In this document: positions 19,012-26,833 of the stretch, one piece after another
How the letters are laid out: every line of letters begins with the position of its first letter
Position numbering within the stretch: position 1 is the stretch's first letter
Assembly: GCF_900094705.1 (NCBI RefSeq)
Contig: NZ_FMAR01000007.1
Location: 62,001-126,000 of the forward strand
DNA from: Chitinophaga costaii
GTDB lineage: Bacteria > Bacteroidota > Bacteroidia > Chitinophagales > Chitinophagaceae
Direction of reading: 5' to 3'
DNA: 64,000 nt
The notes under the pieces: model-generated
Database searches by the model: none
The model's input: the letters and a program-made list of their open reading frames with translations, nothing else
Told to the model about the DNA's origin: nothing
Program-made: the position numbers and the translations under genes

Positions 19012-21150
19012 CTAATTAGTAAGGCCCCTGCTTTTCAGCATGGGAGCAATGTTTGGCGGGTGGCCACAGAATGCCTTAAACATATCGCCATAAGGTTGTG
19101 TATTGCCACGGGAAAGAATCATATCGCGAAAGCGCTGCCCGTTTGCACGGGTAAGGCCACCATTTTCCTGGAACCAGGAGAATGCGTCATCGTCCAGCAT
19201 TTCCGTCCAGGCATAGGCGTAGTAACCAGCTGCATAACCGTTTTGCCAGATGTGGAGGAAGTAGCTGGAACGATAGCGGGGCGGCACTTGCGCCAGGTGT
19301 ATCTTATTTTTTTCCAGGGCCAGGGCTTCCAGTGAATCGGCATTTTGCTTGCCGGCGCTGGCAGGCAGGGTATGCCACTGCATATCTATCATGTCTGCTG
19401 CCAGGGCTTCCGTAAGCGCATACCCCTGGTTAAAGGTGGCTGCTTTCCGGATTTTCTCTACCAACGCCGGTGGCATGGGCGCGCCGGTTTTGTAGTGTAC
19501 CGCATAGTGAGCAAACACCTTCGGATCCATGGCCCAGTGCTCGTTGAACTGGGAGGGAAACTCCACAAAATCACGGGCCGTATTAGGGCTGGCCAGCGAT
19601 GGGTATTGCTGATCGGCAAAGAAGCCATGCAGGGCGTGTCCAAATTCATGGAACATGGTGGTCACACTTTCATAACTTATGAGCGCAGGCTCGCCGGCAG
19701 CAGGTTTGGGGAAATTGCATACGTTGTATACCACCGGTTTATGTCCCAGCAGTTTGGAGGAAGGCACAAATTCATTCATCCATGCCCCCCCGTCTTTATT
19801 ATCCCGTTTAAAGTAATCGCAGTAAAATAAAGCCAGTTGTTGACCATCCTTGTCTATCACGTCAAACACGCGCACATCAGGGTGATATACCGGCAGGTCT
19901 TTCCGCTCCTTAAAGGTGATACCATATAATTGGTTGGCCGCATAAAACACACCATCCTTCAGTACTTTATTCAGTTCAAAATAAGGTTTGGTTTCGTTTT
20001 CATCCAGGTCGTACCGGGCTTTACGCACCTGCTCCGCATAAAACTTCCAATCCCAGGGCTGCAATGTAAAACCACCCTGCTGCTGGTCTATCACCGACTG
20101 GATGTTAGCCGCTTCCTCCTTAGCTTTGGCTTTGGCGGCGGGTATCAGCCTGTCCAGGAAAGTCACCACCGCTTCGGGCGTTTGAGCCATCTGGTCGCGC
20201 AGTTTCCAGGCGGCGTAATTTTTATATCCCATTAACTCTGCCTGTGCCGCGCGGATCTCCGCAATGCGGGCAATGATAGCACGGGTATCATTACTATCCC
20301 CTTTTTCAGCGCGGTTAAAAGAAGCTTCAAATAATTTTTGCCGTGCGTTGCGATTTGTGAGTACCTGCAAAAATGGTTGCTGGGTAGTGTTTTGCAGGGA
20401 GATCAACCATTTGCCCTCCTGTTTGGCTGCTTTGGCATTTTCTGCGGCAGATTTCTTTTCCCCTGCACTCAGCCCATTCAACAAAGTGCTATCAGCCACC
20501 ACCAGCGCACCGGCCTTGTTGGCACCCTGCAATTTGCTGCCAAATTTGGCCATGAGGCTGGCCTCCTCCTGGTTATATTTTTTCAGCGCTTCCCGGGCAC
20601 TATCCGACAAAGCAGCACCGGCCAGCGTAAATTGCGTATAATAATACGTAAGCAGGTATATCGATTCTGGATCTAGCTGCAACGAATCTCTCTGCGCGTA
20701 AAGCGTTTGCACCCGTTTAAATAATAGCGCATTCAGAAATATACCATCGTGATTGGCGGCCAGTTTAGGCGCTTCCTCCTCTTGTACTTTTTGCAGGGTA
20801 TCATTAGAATTGGCCCCCACCAGCGCTGTAAATACGCCATTAACACGGGATAGTAACGCGCCGCTTTTCTCAATGGCCACCAGCGTGTTCTCAAAAGTAG
20901 GCGCTTCCTTATTATTAGCGATCAGGGCAATTTCTGCCTGTTGCTGTTTTATACCTTCCTCCAGGGCGGGCAAAAAATCGCTGTTGTTGATCTTCGTAAA
21001 GTCGGGTGCGTGCAAGGCCAGGGTACTTTCCCGGGAAAAAGGATTATCCGTGGAATCTGCACTGGCGGAGGGTTTGGAGCTGCTGTTGCAGGACATACCC
21101 AGAACCATGATGGCCAGGGCTTGGAGTGAACAGATTGTTGTAACGCGCAT
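19012..21150 (-). CDS. dcp: M3-family metallopeptidase (Dcp-like) lipoprotein
   Basis: 712 aa peptidyl-dipeptidase/oligopeptidase of the M3 (thimet) family. Zinc site H501-E502-F-G-H505 with third ligand E530 (RDFVEFPSQ), exactly the M3 spacing. The N-terminus MRVTTICSLQALAIMVLGMSC is a lipoprotein signal with Cys21, so the enzyme works outside the cytoplasm, unlike E. coli Dcp. It likely trims peptides in the periplasm. Divergent from the S41 protease; two BlaI-type operators lie about 90-130 nt upstream of its start and might also affect it. The C-terminus ends LKSRGLTN. Confidence 0.94.
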   Translation of the reverse strand: MRVTTICSLQALAIMVLGMSCNSSSKPSASADSTDNPFSRESTLALHAPDFTKINNSDFLPALEEGIKQQQAEIALIANNKEAPTFENTLVAIEKSGALLSRVNGVFTALVGANSNDTLQKVQEEEAPKLAANHDGIFLNALLFKRVQTLYAQRDSLQLDPESIYLLTYYYTQFTLAGAALSDSAREALKKYNQEEASLMAKFGSKLQGANKAGALVVADSTLLNGLSAGEKKSAAENAKAAKQEGKWLISLQNTTQQPFLQVLTNRNARQKLFEASFNRAEKGDSNDTRAIIARIAEIRAAQAELMGYKNYAAWKLRDQMAQTPEAVVTFLDRLIPAAKAKAKEEAANIQSVIDQQQGGFTLQPWDWKFYAEQVRKARYDLDENETKPYFELNKVLKDGVFYAANQLYGITFKERKDLPVYHPDVRVFDVIDKDGQQLALFYCDYFKRDNKDGGAWMNEFVPSSKLLGHKPVVYNVCNFPKPAAGEPALISYESVTTMFHEFGHALHGFFADQQYPSLASPNTARDFVEFPSQFNEHWAMDPKVFAHYAVHYKTGAPMPPALVEKIRKAATFNQGYALTEALAADMIDMQWHTLPASAGKQNADSLEALALEKNKIHLAQVPPRYRSSYFLHIWQNGYAAGYYAYAWTEMLDDDAFSWFQENGGLTRANGQRFRDMILSRGNTQPYGDMFKAFCGHPPNIAPMLKSRGLTN

Positions 21151-21239
21151 CTGGAAAATAATAAGAAGAGGTGAAAAAGAGTTGTAAAATAGTGAAAATA
21201 TCGCCGCTCCCCTACATTCATCCCGCTATATAACCAATC

Positions 21240-21277
21240 CTACGAAAATATTCGTAGTTTATACGAAACATTTCGTA
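21240..21277. promoter_or_regulatory. Tandem BlaI/MecI-type operators
   Basis: Two palindromes: TACGAAAATATTCGTA (21241-21256, arms extended by one flanking C/G pair) and TACGAAACATTTCGTA (21262-21277, 7-bp arms). Their centres are 21 bp apart, two helical turns, so dimers would bind the same DNA face. The first is identical to a site in front of blaI (46485-46500). They overlap the likely promoter of the S41 gene (TAGATTTC 21276-21283 as -7). Inferred binding by the window's BlaI protein. Confidence 0.75.
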
Positions 21278-21304
21278 GATTTCTATTCTGTAAAACAGTA
21301 TATC

Positions 21305-22597
21305 ATGAAAAAATCCCTGCTACTTTGCGTATGCCTGCTGGCGGCCCAGCGCATCATCGCCCAGACCCCATCTCCACTCCTCAGCGCCGCCACTAAAACG
21401 GCAGTGGTGACCCGCTTGCAAAAAGCCCTTACAGACCATTACGTTTTTTTGGACACCGCCCGCAACATGGGCAACTATGTAAGCCAACGCTTGCAAAGCG
21501 GGGCGTATAACACGCTCACTACGCCCGATGAATTTTCGCAGGCCCTCACAGCAGACCTGCGGCATATTTACCGCGATATGCACCTTAACATTTATTTTGA
21601 TTCCCTTTTTGCTGCCAGCCTGGAAGATACCACCCGCCACACACCACCCTCCGACACACCGGATGGCGGGGATCAGAATTATGGTTTCCGGAAAATAGAG
21701 TTGCTGCATGGCAATGTAGGTTATATCCTGTTGGATGGCTTCCATGAACCTACCCCTGCCGCCAAAGGCACGGTGCAGGCGGTTTTTAATACCCTGCGCC
21801 ACTGCAATGCGCTGGTGTTGGACCTGCGTTTTAACGGGGGCGGCTCGCCAGATATGGTACAATACATTTGTAGTTTCCTGCTACCCCCCAACACGCATAT
21901 TAATGACCTGTACCAGCGCCGCAACAATACTACCGAGCGCTTTTATACCTTGCCGGTAGACAGTTCCCATTATTTTGAAAACATCCCGGTGTATGTACTC
22001 ACCAGTCACCGTACTTTTTCTGCCGCAGAAGAATGTAGTTACAACCTGCAAACGCAACACCGCGTTACCCTGGTAGGCGATACCACTGGCGGCGGCGCAC
22101 ATCCCGTAGCACCGGTTACCATTGGCCATGGCTTTATCGGTAACATTCCCTATGCCCGCGCCATTAACCCGGTAACGCTTAAAAACTGGGAAGGCACCGG
22201 TGTGGCGCCGGATATAAATGTGGCGGCTAGTACCGCGCTGGATGCCGCGCTGCTGCATTATTACAACACGCAGCTCCGCACAGCAAAAGACGCCGCGCGT
22301 ATCCGCAAATTACAATGGGCCAAAGACCTTACCGTGGCCCGCATATACCCGCCGCAACTGGATTCCGCTACGCTTAAGGCTTATACCGGCCATTTCGATG
22401 AACGGGAGGTGACTTATGCCAATGGACAACTTTACATCCTCAGAAATGGGCAGCAGCAACAACTACTCCCCCTGTCGGCCACCACTTTTAAACTGGCAGA
22501 TTATGATTATGTAAAACTCACTTTTTCAAAACAAGCCCAGGAAATTATTTACGAGTATGACGATGGTTTTACGACGGTGGTAAAACGAAAGGACTAA
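21305..22597 (+). CDS. Secreted S41-family peptidase (IRBP-like)
   Basis: 430 aa with signal peptide (MKKSLLLCVCLLAAQRIIAQ). N-terminal helical S41_N-type region (about 25-115), then the S41 catalytic core: GNVGYILLDGF, LVLDLRFNGGGSPDMV, nucleophile S239 in SHRTFSAAEE, and GDTTGGGAHP. These are the interphotoreceptor-retinoid-binding-protein-like S41 signatures; no PDZ domain. A C-terminal region (about 355-430) forms a small beta-rich tail. Acts in the periplasm, cutting unfolded or C-terminal peptide segments. Preceded by two BlaI-type operators, so it is predicted to be repressed by a BlaI protein. Confidence 0.92.
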   Translation: MKKSLLLCVCLLAAQRIIAQTPSPLLSAATKTAVVTRLQKALTDHYVFLDTARNMGNYVSQRLQSGAYNTLTTPDEFSQALTADLRHIYRDMHLNIYFDSLFAASLEDTTRHTPPSDTPDGGDQNYGFRKIELLHGNVGYILLDGFHEPTPAAKGTVQAVFNTLRHCNALVLDLRFNGGGSPDMVQYICSFLLPPNTHINDLYQRRNNTTERFYTLPVDSSHYFENIPVYVLTSHRTFSAAEECSYNLQTQHRVTLVGDTTGGGAHPVAPVTIGHGFIGNIPYARAINPVTLKNWEGTGVAPDINVAASTALDAALLHYYNTQLRTAKDAARIRKLQWAKDLTVARIYPPQLDSATLKAYTGHFDEREVTYANGQLYILRNGQQQQLLPLSATTFKLADYDYVKLTFSKQAQEIIYEYDDGFTTVVKRKD

Positions 22598-23042
22598 TGG
22601 CATGGCCGAAGCCTGCGGCCTATTAAGGCCCATGATGCACGGCTAATATCGCGCGCCGGTGATGGAGGATGGCGTTTCCAATTGCTTTCCGCCCATATCC
22701 GGGGTGTTCCAACAAATTCCCCTGGCACAACGCGGCAAAGGCCTGTATAAAAGGATGGTGGGAATAGCCATGAAACAACTGAAAGAAGGTAATGCGCCGG
22801 AAGCCATCTTGGCCGCGCTGGAAAGCCTGTTCCTGCAGGTGGCGCAACCGGTAGCAGCGCTGGTAAGCAACGTGGTTGGTAACATTGGGGGAAATAACCG
22901 CATATCTTTAAAACCACCACGGATTGTTGTGAGGGGCAATGCCTGCAAGATACCTGCAAGTGTTACATCATTGCTTATTTATCGCATGGAGAGGGTTTGT
23001 TGGGCGCAGGCTGGTTAGGTGAAGCAACCATTCTTTGTGCAT
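22598..23042. other. Ambiguous interval, possible gene remnant
   Basis: About 445 nt between the S41 gene and darG. A plus-strand frame (GTG 22659 or ATG 22662 to 23018, about 118 aa) contains a protein-like stretch (KQLKEGNAPEAILAALESLFLQ) with codon use like the neighbours. Overlapping minus-strand frames of similar length also exist. None has a recognised domain or signal peptide. It may be a small gene or a decayed remnant at the edge of the low-GC darTG insert. I cannot choose between strands with confidence. Confidence 0.3.
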
Positions 23043-24104
23043 TTAGTTTCCTATAATTTCAAGCCGGTTACTATAATGCTCTAAGTGTAAGGCAGCGACC
23101 TTTATATATTTTTCCTTAAAGAGCTTATGCTTGCGTTCCGACCATTGCTGAATGGTCTTAACTATATCATCATAGGTAATGCCAGGATTTTCCCTTTTGA
23201 TAAAATCTACTGTTGCTAATATTTCTAATGATAATGCAGACTGAAAACCATCTATCAGTTTAATTAAATTGCTAAGCCGCTCCCTTTGTTCTGCAGATAG
23301 CTCTTTTTTCACATAATCACTTACCTCTTGTAGTTTATCGTACTGCAATGCCAGGGGCTCAAAAGCTTTTGCATTCATTTGCTCTAACCCCTTTATGTAT
23401 ACGCCATTTAAATGATGAAGCACATGCACTACACCAGGGCTATATGGGCCATAAAGATACCCCTCAAACTGCAGTTTATATAAGCTTTTTTCGCCCAACC
23501 GTTGTAAAAAATAGGCAAGTTTATTTGCCACGAATAAACTACTACTTTCCCCTAGCGATTCATAATAAAACATGGCATACAAAAGCATAGCCCTTGGCTG
23601 GGTTAGCTTTATTTTTCTGGATATTTCCTGTTGTTTTAAAATTTCATTAACCGCTTCGTTTGGTTCGTAAACCTGAATGCGGACACTTGTGAAATGTCCT
23701 AAATACTTTTCAATCATCACTTTCACTTTCTCCCACTTTAAACCTCCATTGCCACACCCTAAAGGTGGCAAGGCTATGCTTTCAATTCCTTCCGCTTCAA
23801 TTACCTTGACCAACTCTTTAAGACCATCCTCGATATAGCTGTATTTTGATTTAAGATACCATTCTGTTTTAGTAGGGAAATTAACAATGATCCGTTCGCC
23901 TTCAATGGTCTGCTCTTTTACCACCAAAAGCTTTCCTATTTGTAATATACCTTTTTTGTAAGCGGTGATGTATTGGTTATAGTTTACCGGAAACCTTTCT
24001 TTAAATTGCAAGGCTATACCCTTACCCATTACACCTACTGTATTTACAGTATTAACGAGTGCCTGCGTATTGGCATCAAACAAATTTCCTTTTAAATACT
24101 CCAT
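23043..24104 (-). CDS. darG: DarG antitoxin, macrodomain ADP-ribosyl-DNA glycohydrolase
   Basis: 353 aa. DarG removes ADP-ribose placed on DNA by DarT and also binds the toxin. Macrodomain in 1-155: MEYLKGNLFDANTQALVNTVN, VGVMGKGIALQFKERFP, NFPTKTEWYLKSKY, and PPLGCGNGGLKW (ribose-phosphate loop). The C-terminal half (about 165-350) resembles the DUF4065-like toxin-binding domain of DarG (RAMLLYAMFYYES, KLAYFLQRLGE, FEGYLYGPYSPGV). The ATG overlaps the stop of darT by one base (TAATG), the canonical darTG order. GC is visibly lower (about 32-38% in sampled lines) than the flanking S41 gene (about 60%), suggesting horizontal transfer. The gene is intact although its toxin partner is frameshifted. 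Confidence 0.93.
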   Translation of the reverse strand: MEYLKGNLFDANTQALVNTVNTVGVMGKGIALQFKERFPVNYNQYITAYKKGILQIGKLLVVKEQTIEGERIIVNFPTKTEWYLKSKYSYIEDGLKELVKVIEAEGIESIALPPLGCGNGGLKWEKVKVMIEKYLGHFTSVRIQVYEPNEAVNEILKQQEISRKIKLTQPRAMLLYAMFYYESLGESSSLFVANKLAYFLQRLGEKSLYKLQFEGYLYGPYSPGVVHVLHHLNGVYIKGLEQMNAKAFEPLALQYDKLQEVSDYVKKELSAEQRERLSNLIKLIDGFQSALSLEILATVDFIKRENPGITYDDIVKTIQQWSERKHKLFKEKYIKVAALHLEHYSNRLEIIGN

Positions 24105-24747
24105 TAGTAGTAAAGATTTGGGTTTACCATAACCGGTATAGTTAACCTTAATTTAAGCATTATTCCTTCAATAACCGCCTTTGAAGATTCATTGATCGTT
24201 GCGACCGCATCGATACAACCTACCAAAACATGATTTTTTATCAAAAACTCCGCTTGCTTTCTTCGCATACGATCAAAATCATCATCCTTATTACCCCAAT
24301 ATTTTTCAAACACTATATCCCAATCAATTTTATCCAAGTCTGACAAGTTATTATAAAATTCTGTGATAGCGTTCTTTGCGTGCCCATCCGTAAAACACCA
24401 ATTTTCACATAATTGAACGATGCTTTCAACCTTACAAATAACATACACAATATCCCTTTGGGAACGTTGTGTTATACCCTGTGTGCCATTTTTTATCTTT
24501 AAAAGCATAGGCGAAAGGTGTCCGAAATAAAAAGGTACATATTCGCCTAAAGTTCCATTAGGAGGGTTAATTTTAACAGGATAATTATGCCGGTTCGCAA
24601 TGAGTTCCACATCACACCTATATTAATGTAATTTGCATCAGCACTTTGATGATTTCGGGTAAACATACCATGCGTCAACAAATACTCAAGGTTATCGTTG
24701 TGAACGATGCGACAAATTTTTACAATATCTGGAACCTTTCCTGGCAT
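24104..24747 (-). pseudogene. darT: DarT DNA ADP-ribosyltransferase toxin, split by a 2-nt frameshift
   Basis: DarT attaches ADP-ribose to thymidine in single-stranded DNA and blocks phage or host replication. The N-terminal part (24747 leftwards) reads MPGKVPDIVKICRIVHNDNL and ends at NIG, about codon 44. After that the frame runs out at 24547, while the rest of the protein continues in another frame from 24613 (DVELIANRHNY ... GEYVPFYF ... KQAEFLIKN ... MVNPNLYY). Family members read IGDV-LI at this point, so removing one GT at the GTGT run (24613-24617) restores a 213-aa protein of normal length. The catalytic-type Glu (QAEFL, codon 24250-24248) lies after the break and the NAD-site His/Asn region before it. 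No slippery heptamer was seen. Either inactivated in this strain or a sequence error. Confidence 0.85.
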
Positions 24748-24863
24748 TAATTATTGAATGATAAATGATACCTTTTATTGATTAAAATGTCTCCGTTATA
24801 ATCTCAATACCCCAAATAGAAAAGATCAAATCACCGACATACCAAATGATAAAGTCCGAACAC

Positions 24864-24904
24864 AAAAAAAGACAAACTAAAGATACCCTTAATTTGTCTT
24901 TTTT
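24864..24904 (-). terminator. Terminator of tRNA-Arg
   Basis: Perfect 12-bp inverted repeat (24865-24876 with 24893-24904, 16-nt loop). The A-run on the left gives a U-tail on the minus strand. It begins 13 nt beyond the tRNA 3' end. Confidence 0.85.
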
Positions 24905-24916
24905 GAAATTCATGTG

Positions 24917-24990
24917 TGTTCCGGATTGGATTCGAACCAATGACCTACTGCTTAGAAGGCAGTTGCTCTATCCAGCTGAGCTACCGGAAC
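24917..24990 (-). tRNA. tRNA-Arg (anticodon TCT)
   Basis: 74-nt minus-strand cloverleaf. Acceptor GTTCCGG (24990-24984) with CCGGAAC (24924-24918) and discriminator A. Anticodon loop CTTCTAA reads TCT (decodes AGA). T-arm contains GGTTCGAATCC. CCA is not encoded. Its 3' end faces the low-GC darTG region, a common insertion position, but no copy of the tRNA end was found on the far side. Confidence 0.95.
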
Positions 24991-25311
24991 CCTTACCCTC
25001 CCAAAAACGGCGGAGAGCGGCAAAATTAACGCATTTTACCATATCTAAAAACTATATTTTCACGACCAGGGTCTACTTTGCGCGGGAGGAAGTTCCGTGC
25101 AAACGCCTGTGCTACTACCTGCGCGCATGGTAAGCCCTTCGTTCCGCGCTGCCTTTTTCGTAACGCGAGATGCAGCATTACTTCGTTCATATCCCCCCAG
25201 GTAAGCAAGCAGGGATGATGAAGATTTTTACAGATCGTTTAAACTATGCTTGGGCAGGGGAAACTACGAAAACGTTTTTTCTCATTATATTAGCGCCCCA
25301 AGCAGGATTAT
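24991..25311. other. Intergenic region between tRNA-Arg and ung
   Basis: About 320 nt without a convincing gene; a minus-strand frame at 25026-25208 lacks coding features. The tRNA-Arg promoter (minus) and the ung promoter (plus) must lie here, but I see no clear consensus box. Confidence 0.4.
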
Positions 25312-25992
25312 ATGGATGTTAAAGACATTAAAATAGCGGAAAGCTGGAAAAAGCCACTCCGGGAAGAATTTCAGAAGGCCTATTTCGATGAGATCGTGCT
25401 ATTTCTCAAAGCGGAACGCCTTACAGGCAAAACCATTTATCCACCCGGTTCCCTGATCTTTAACGCATTCGATAAAACATCTTTTGAAGACGTGCGCGTG
25501 GTAATACTGGGCCAAGACCCCTACCATGGCCCCGGACAGGCTCACGGGTTATGCTTTTCCGTGCAAGACGGCGTAAAACCGCCCCCCTCTTTAGTGAATA
25601 TTTACAAAGAGCTGCATAAAGACCTGGGCATGCCCATTCCACAAACGGGCAACCTAACGCCCTGGGCCACCCATGGCGTGCTGCTGCTCAATGCCATGCT
25701 CACCGTGCGCGCCAATGAACCCGCCTCCCACAGTAAAATAGGTTGGGAAAACTTTACCGATGCCGTGATCCGCAAAATTTCTGATGAAAAGGAAAATGTG
25801 GTGTTTATGCTCTGGGGCAAGTTTGCACAGGAAAAACAAATTCTCATCGATGCCACCAAACACCTGGTGCTGAAAGCGGCCCATCCCTCGCCCTTTAGTG
25901 CCGACAAGGGATTCTTTAACTGCCGTCATTTCTCCAGGGCCAATGAATACCTGGTGCAGCACAATCGCGCCCCGGTAGACTGGAAATTGTAG
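25312..25992 (+). CDS. ung: Uracil-DNA glycosylase, family 1
   Basis: 226 aa. Removes uracil from DNA as the first step of base-excision repair. Water-activating motif GQDPYH with D69, uracil pocket around LNAMLTVR, and the DNA-intercalation loop HPSPFS with H191. Length matches the family (about 220-230). Cytoplasmic. A separate promoter for the next gene lies across its last codons. Confidence 0.97.
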   Translation: MDVKDIKIAESWKKPLREEFQKAYFDEIVLFLKAERLTGKTIYPPGSLIFNAFDKTSFEDVRVVILGQDPYHGPGQAHGLCFSVQDGVKPPPSLVNIYKELHKDLGMPIPQTGNLTPWATHGVLLLNAMLTVRANEPASHSKIGWENFTDAVIRKISDEKENVVFMLWGKFAQEKQILIDATKHLVLKAAHPSPFSADKGFFNCRHFSRANEYLVQHNRAPVDWKL

Positions 25993-26017
25993 CATTTCCG
26001 TGAATGCCTTATATTTG
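25987..26017 (+). promoter_or_regulatory. Promoter of the PlsC-like gene
   Basis: TTG (25987-25989), 20-nt spacer, TATATTTG (26010-26017): a perfect Bacteroidota -7 box at correct spacing. The predicted start near 26024 excludes an in-frame ATG at 26004 and supports the ATG at 26040. Confidence 0.65.
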
Positions 26018-26039
26018 TTTTACACCTGTACATAATAGA

Positions 26040-26801
26040 ATGAATAGGCTGAAAAAATTCCTCGGCGGCCTTTATGCCACGTATATCCTGCTCCTGTTTT
26101 CCGCAACAGTCATCATTTTATTTATTCCTCTTTATGCCACCTGGTTGTTCAAAGAACCTTATCGCAACCGTATTTTCGTGACCATTGGTCGCGGGTGGAT
26201 GGCGGTGTTTATGCCGCTGATAGGCTGCCCTATGCGCCGCAAAGGGCTGGAAAATTTCAAAGCGGGACAAACCTATGTGCTTACCTGCAATCACAATTCT
26301 TTCATGGATATTTTGGTGGCTACCTCCTCCATCCCCGGGAGCAATAAAACGCTGGCTAAAAAGTCTATGGGCAATATTCCTGTCTTTGGCCCCATTTACC
26401 GCCTCGGCGCCATCCTGGTAAACCGGAAGGATGAAGACAGCCGCAAGCAAAGTTATATCCGTATGAAGGAGGCACTGCATCAGGGCATTCACATCCTGCT
26501 ATATCCCGAAGGCACGCGCAACCGCACTGACAAACCCATAAAACCTTTTTACGATGGGGCTTTTTCCCTGGCCATCGATACCCAACTACCCCTCCTGCCC
26601 TCGGTACTTTTCCATACCCGCAACATCCTGCCTGCCGGCGGCTTCTACGCCTGGCCACACGCAGTGGAATATCATTTCCTCCCTCCCATCGATACCAAAG
26701 GCATGACACGGGACGATATTCCGGCCCTGAAAGAAAGGGTGTTTAATATCATGCTGGCACATTATGTAGCCCATGAAAAAACGCCACCAACTTCCCGTTG
26801 A
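26040..26801 (+). CDS. plsC: 1-acyl-sn-glycerol-3-phosphate acyltransferase (PlsC-like)
   Basis: 253 aa lysophospholipid acyltransferase that adds the second fatty acid during phosphatidic-acid synthesis. TM helix near the N-terminus (YILLLFSATVIILFIPLY), the catalytic HX4D motif in CNHNSFMD, and the substrate motif YPEGTRNR. The start at 26040 (MNRLKKFLGG) was chosen because a perfect promoter box lies between it and the earlier in-frame ATG at 26004. The last codons overlap a hairpin that terminates the convergent lptD transcript. Confidence 0.93.
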   Translation: MNRLKKFLGGLYATYILLLFSATVIILFIPLYATWLFKEPYRNRIFVTIGRGWMAVFMPLIGCPMRRKGLENFKAGQTYVLTCNHNSFMDILVATSSIPGSNKTLAKKSMGNIPVFGPIYRLGAILVNRKDEDSRKQSYIRMKEALHQGIHILLYPEGTRNRTDKPIKPFYDGAFSLAIDTQLPLLPSVLFHTRNILPAGGFYAWPHAVEYHFLPPIDTKGMTRDDIPALKERVFNIMLAHYVAHEKTPPTSR

Positions 26802-26809
26802 TGGCGTTT
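26775..26809 (-). terminator. Terminator of lptD inside the plsC 3' end
   Basis: AAACGCCACCAAC pairs with GTTGATGGCGTTT (one mismatch) around a short loop, preceded by an A-run that gives a U-tail on the minus strand. The right arm contains the plsC stop codon, so one sequence serves as both coding end and terminator. Confidence 0.75.
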
Positions 26810-26833
26810 CGCAACCTATAATTTTTCGCATCG

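Noticed and set aside
24547..24747. Programmed frameshifting to make full-length DarT
   Set aside because: The break is at GTGTGATG, with no slippery heptamer or clear stimulating hairpin; an insertion is the simpler reading.
22598..24916. Genomic island with tRNA-Arg attachment-site duplication
   Set aside because: GC is low and a tRNA is adjacent, but no copy of the tRNA 3' end and no integrase was found in the window.
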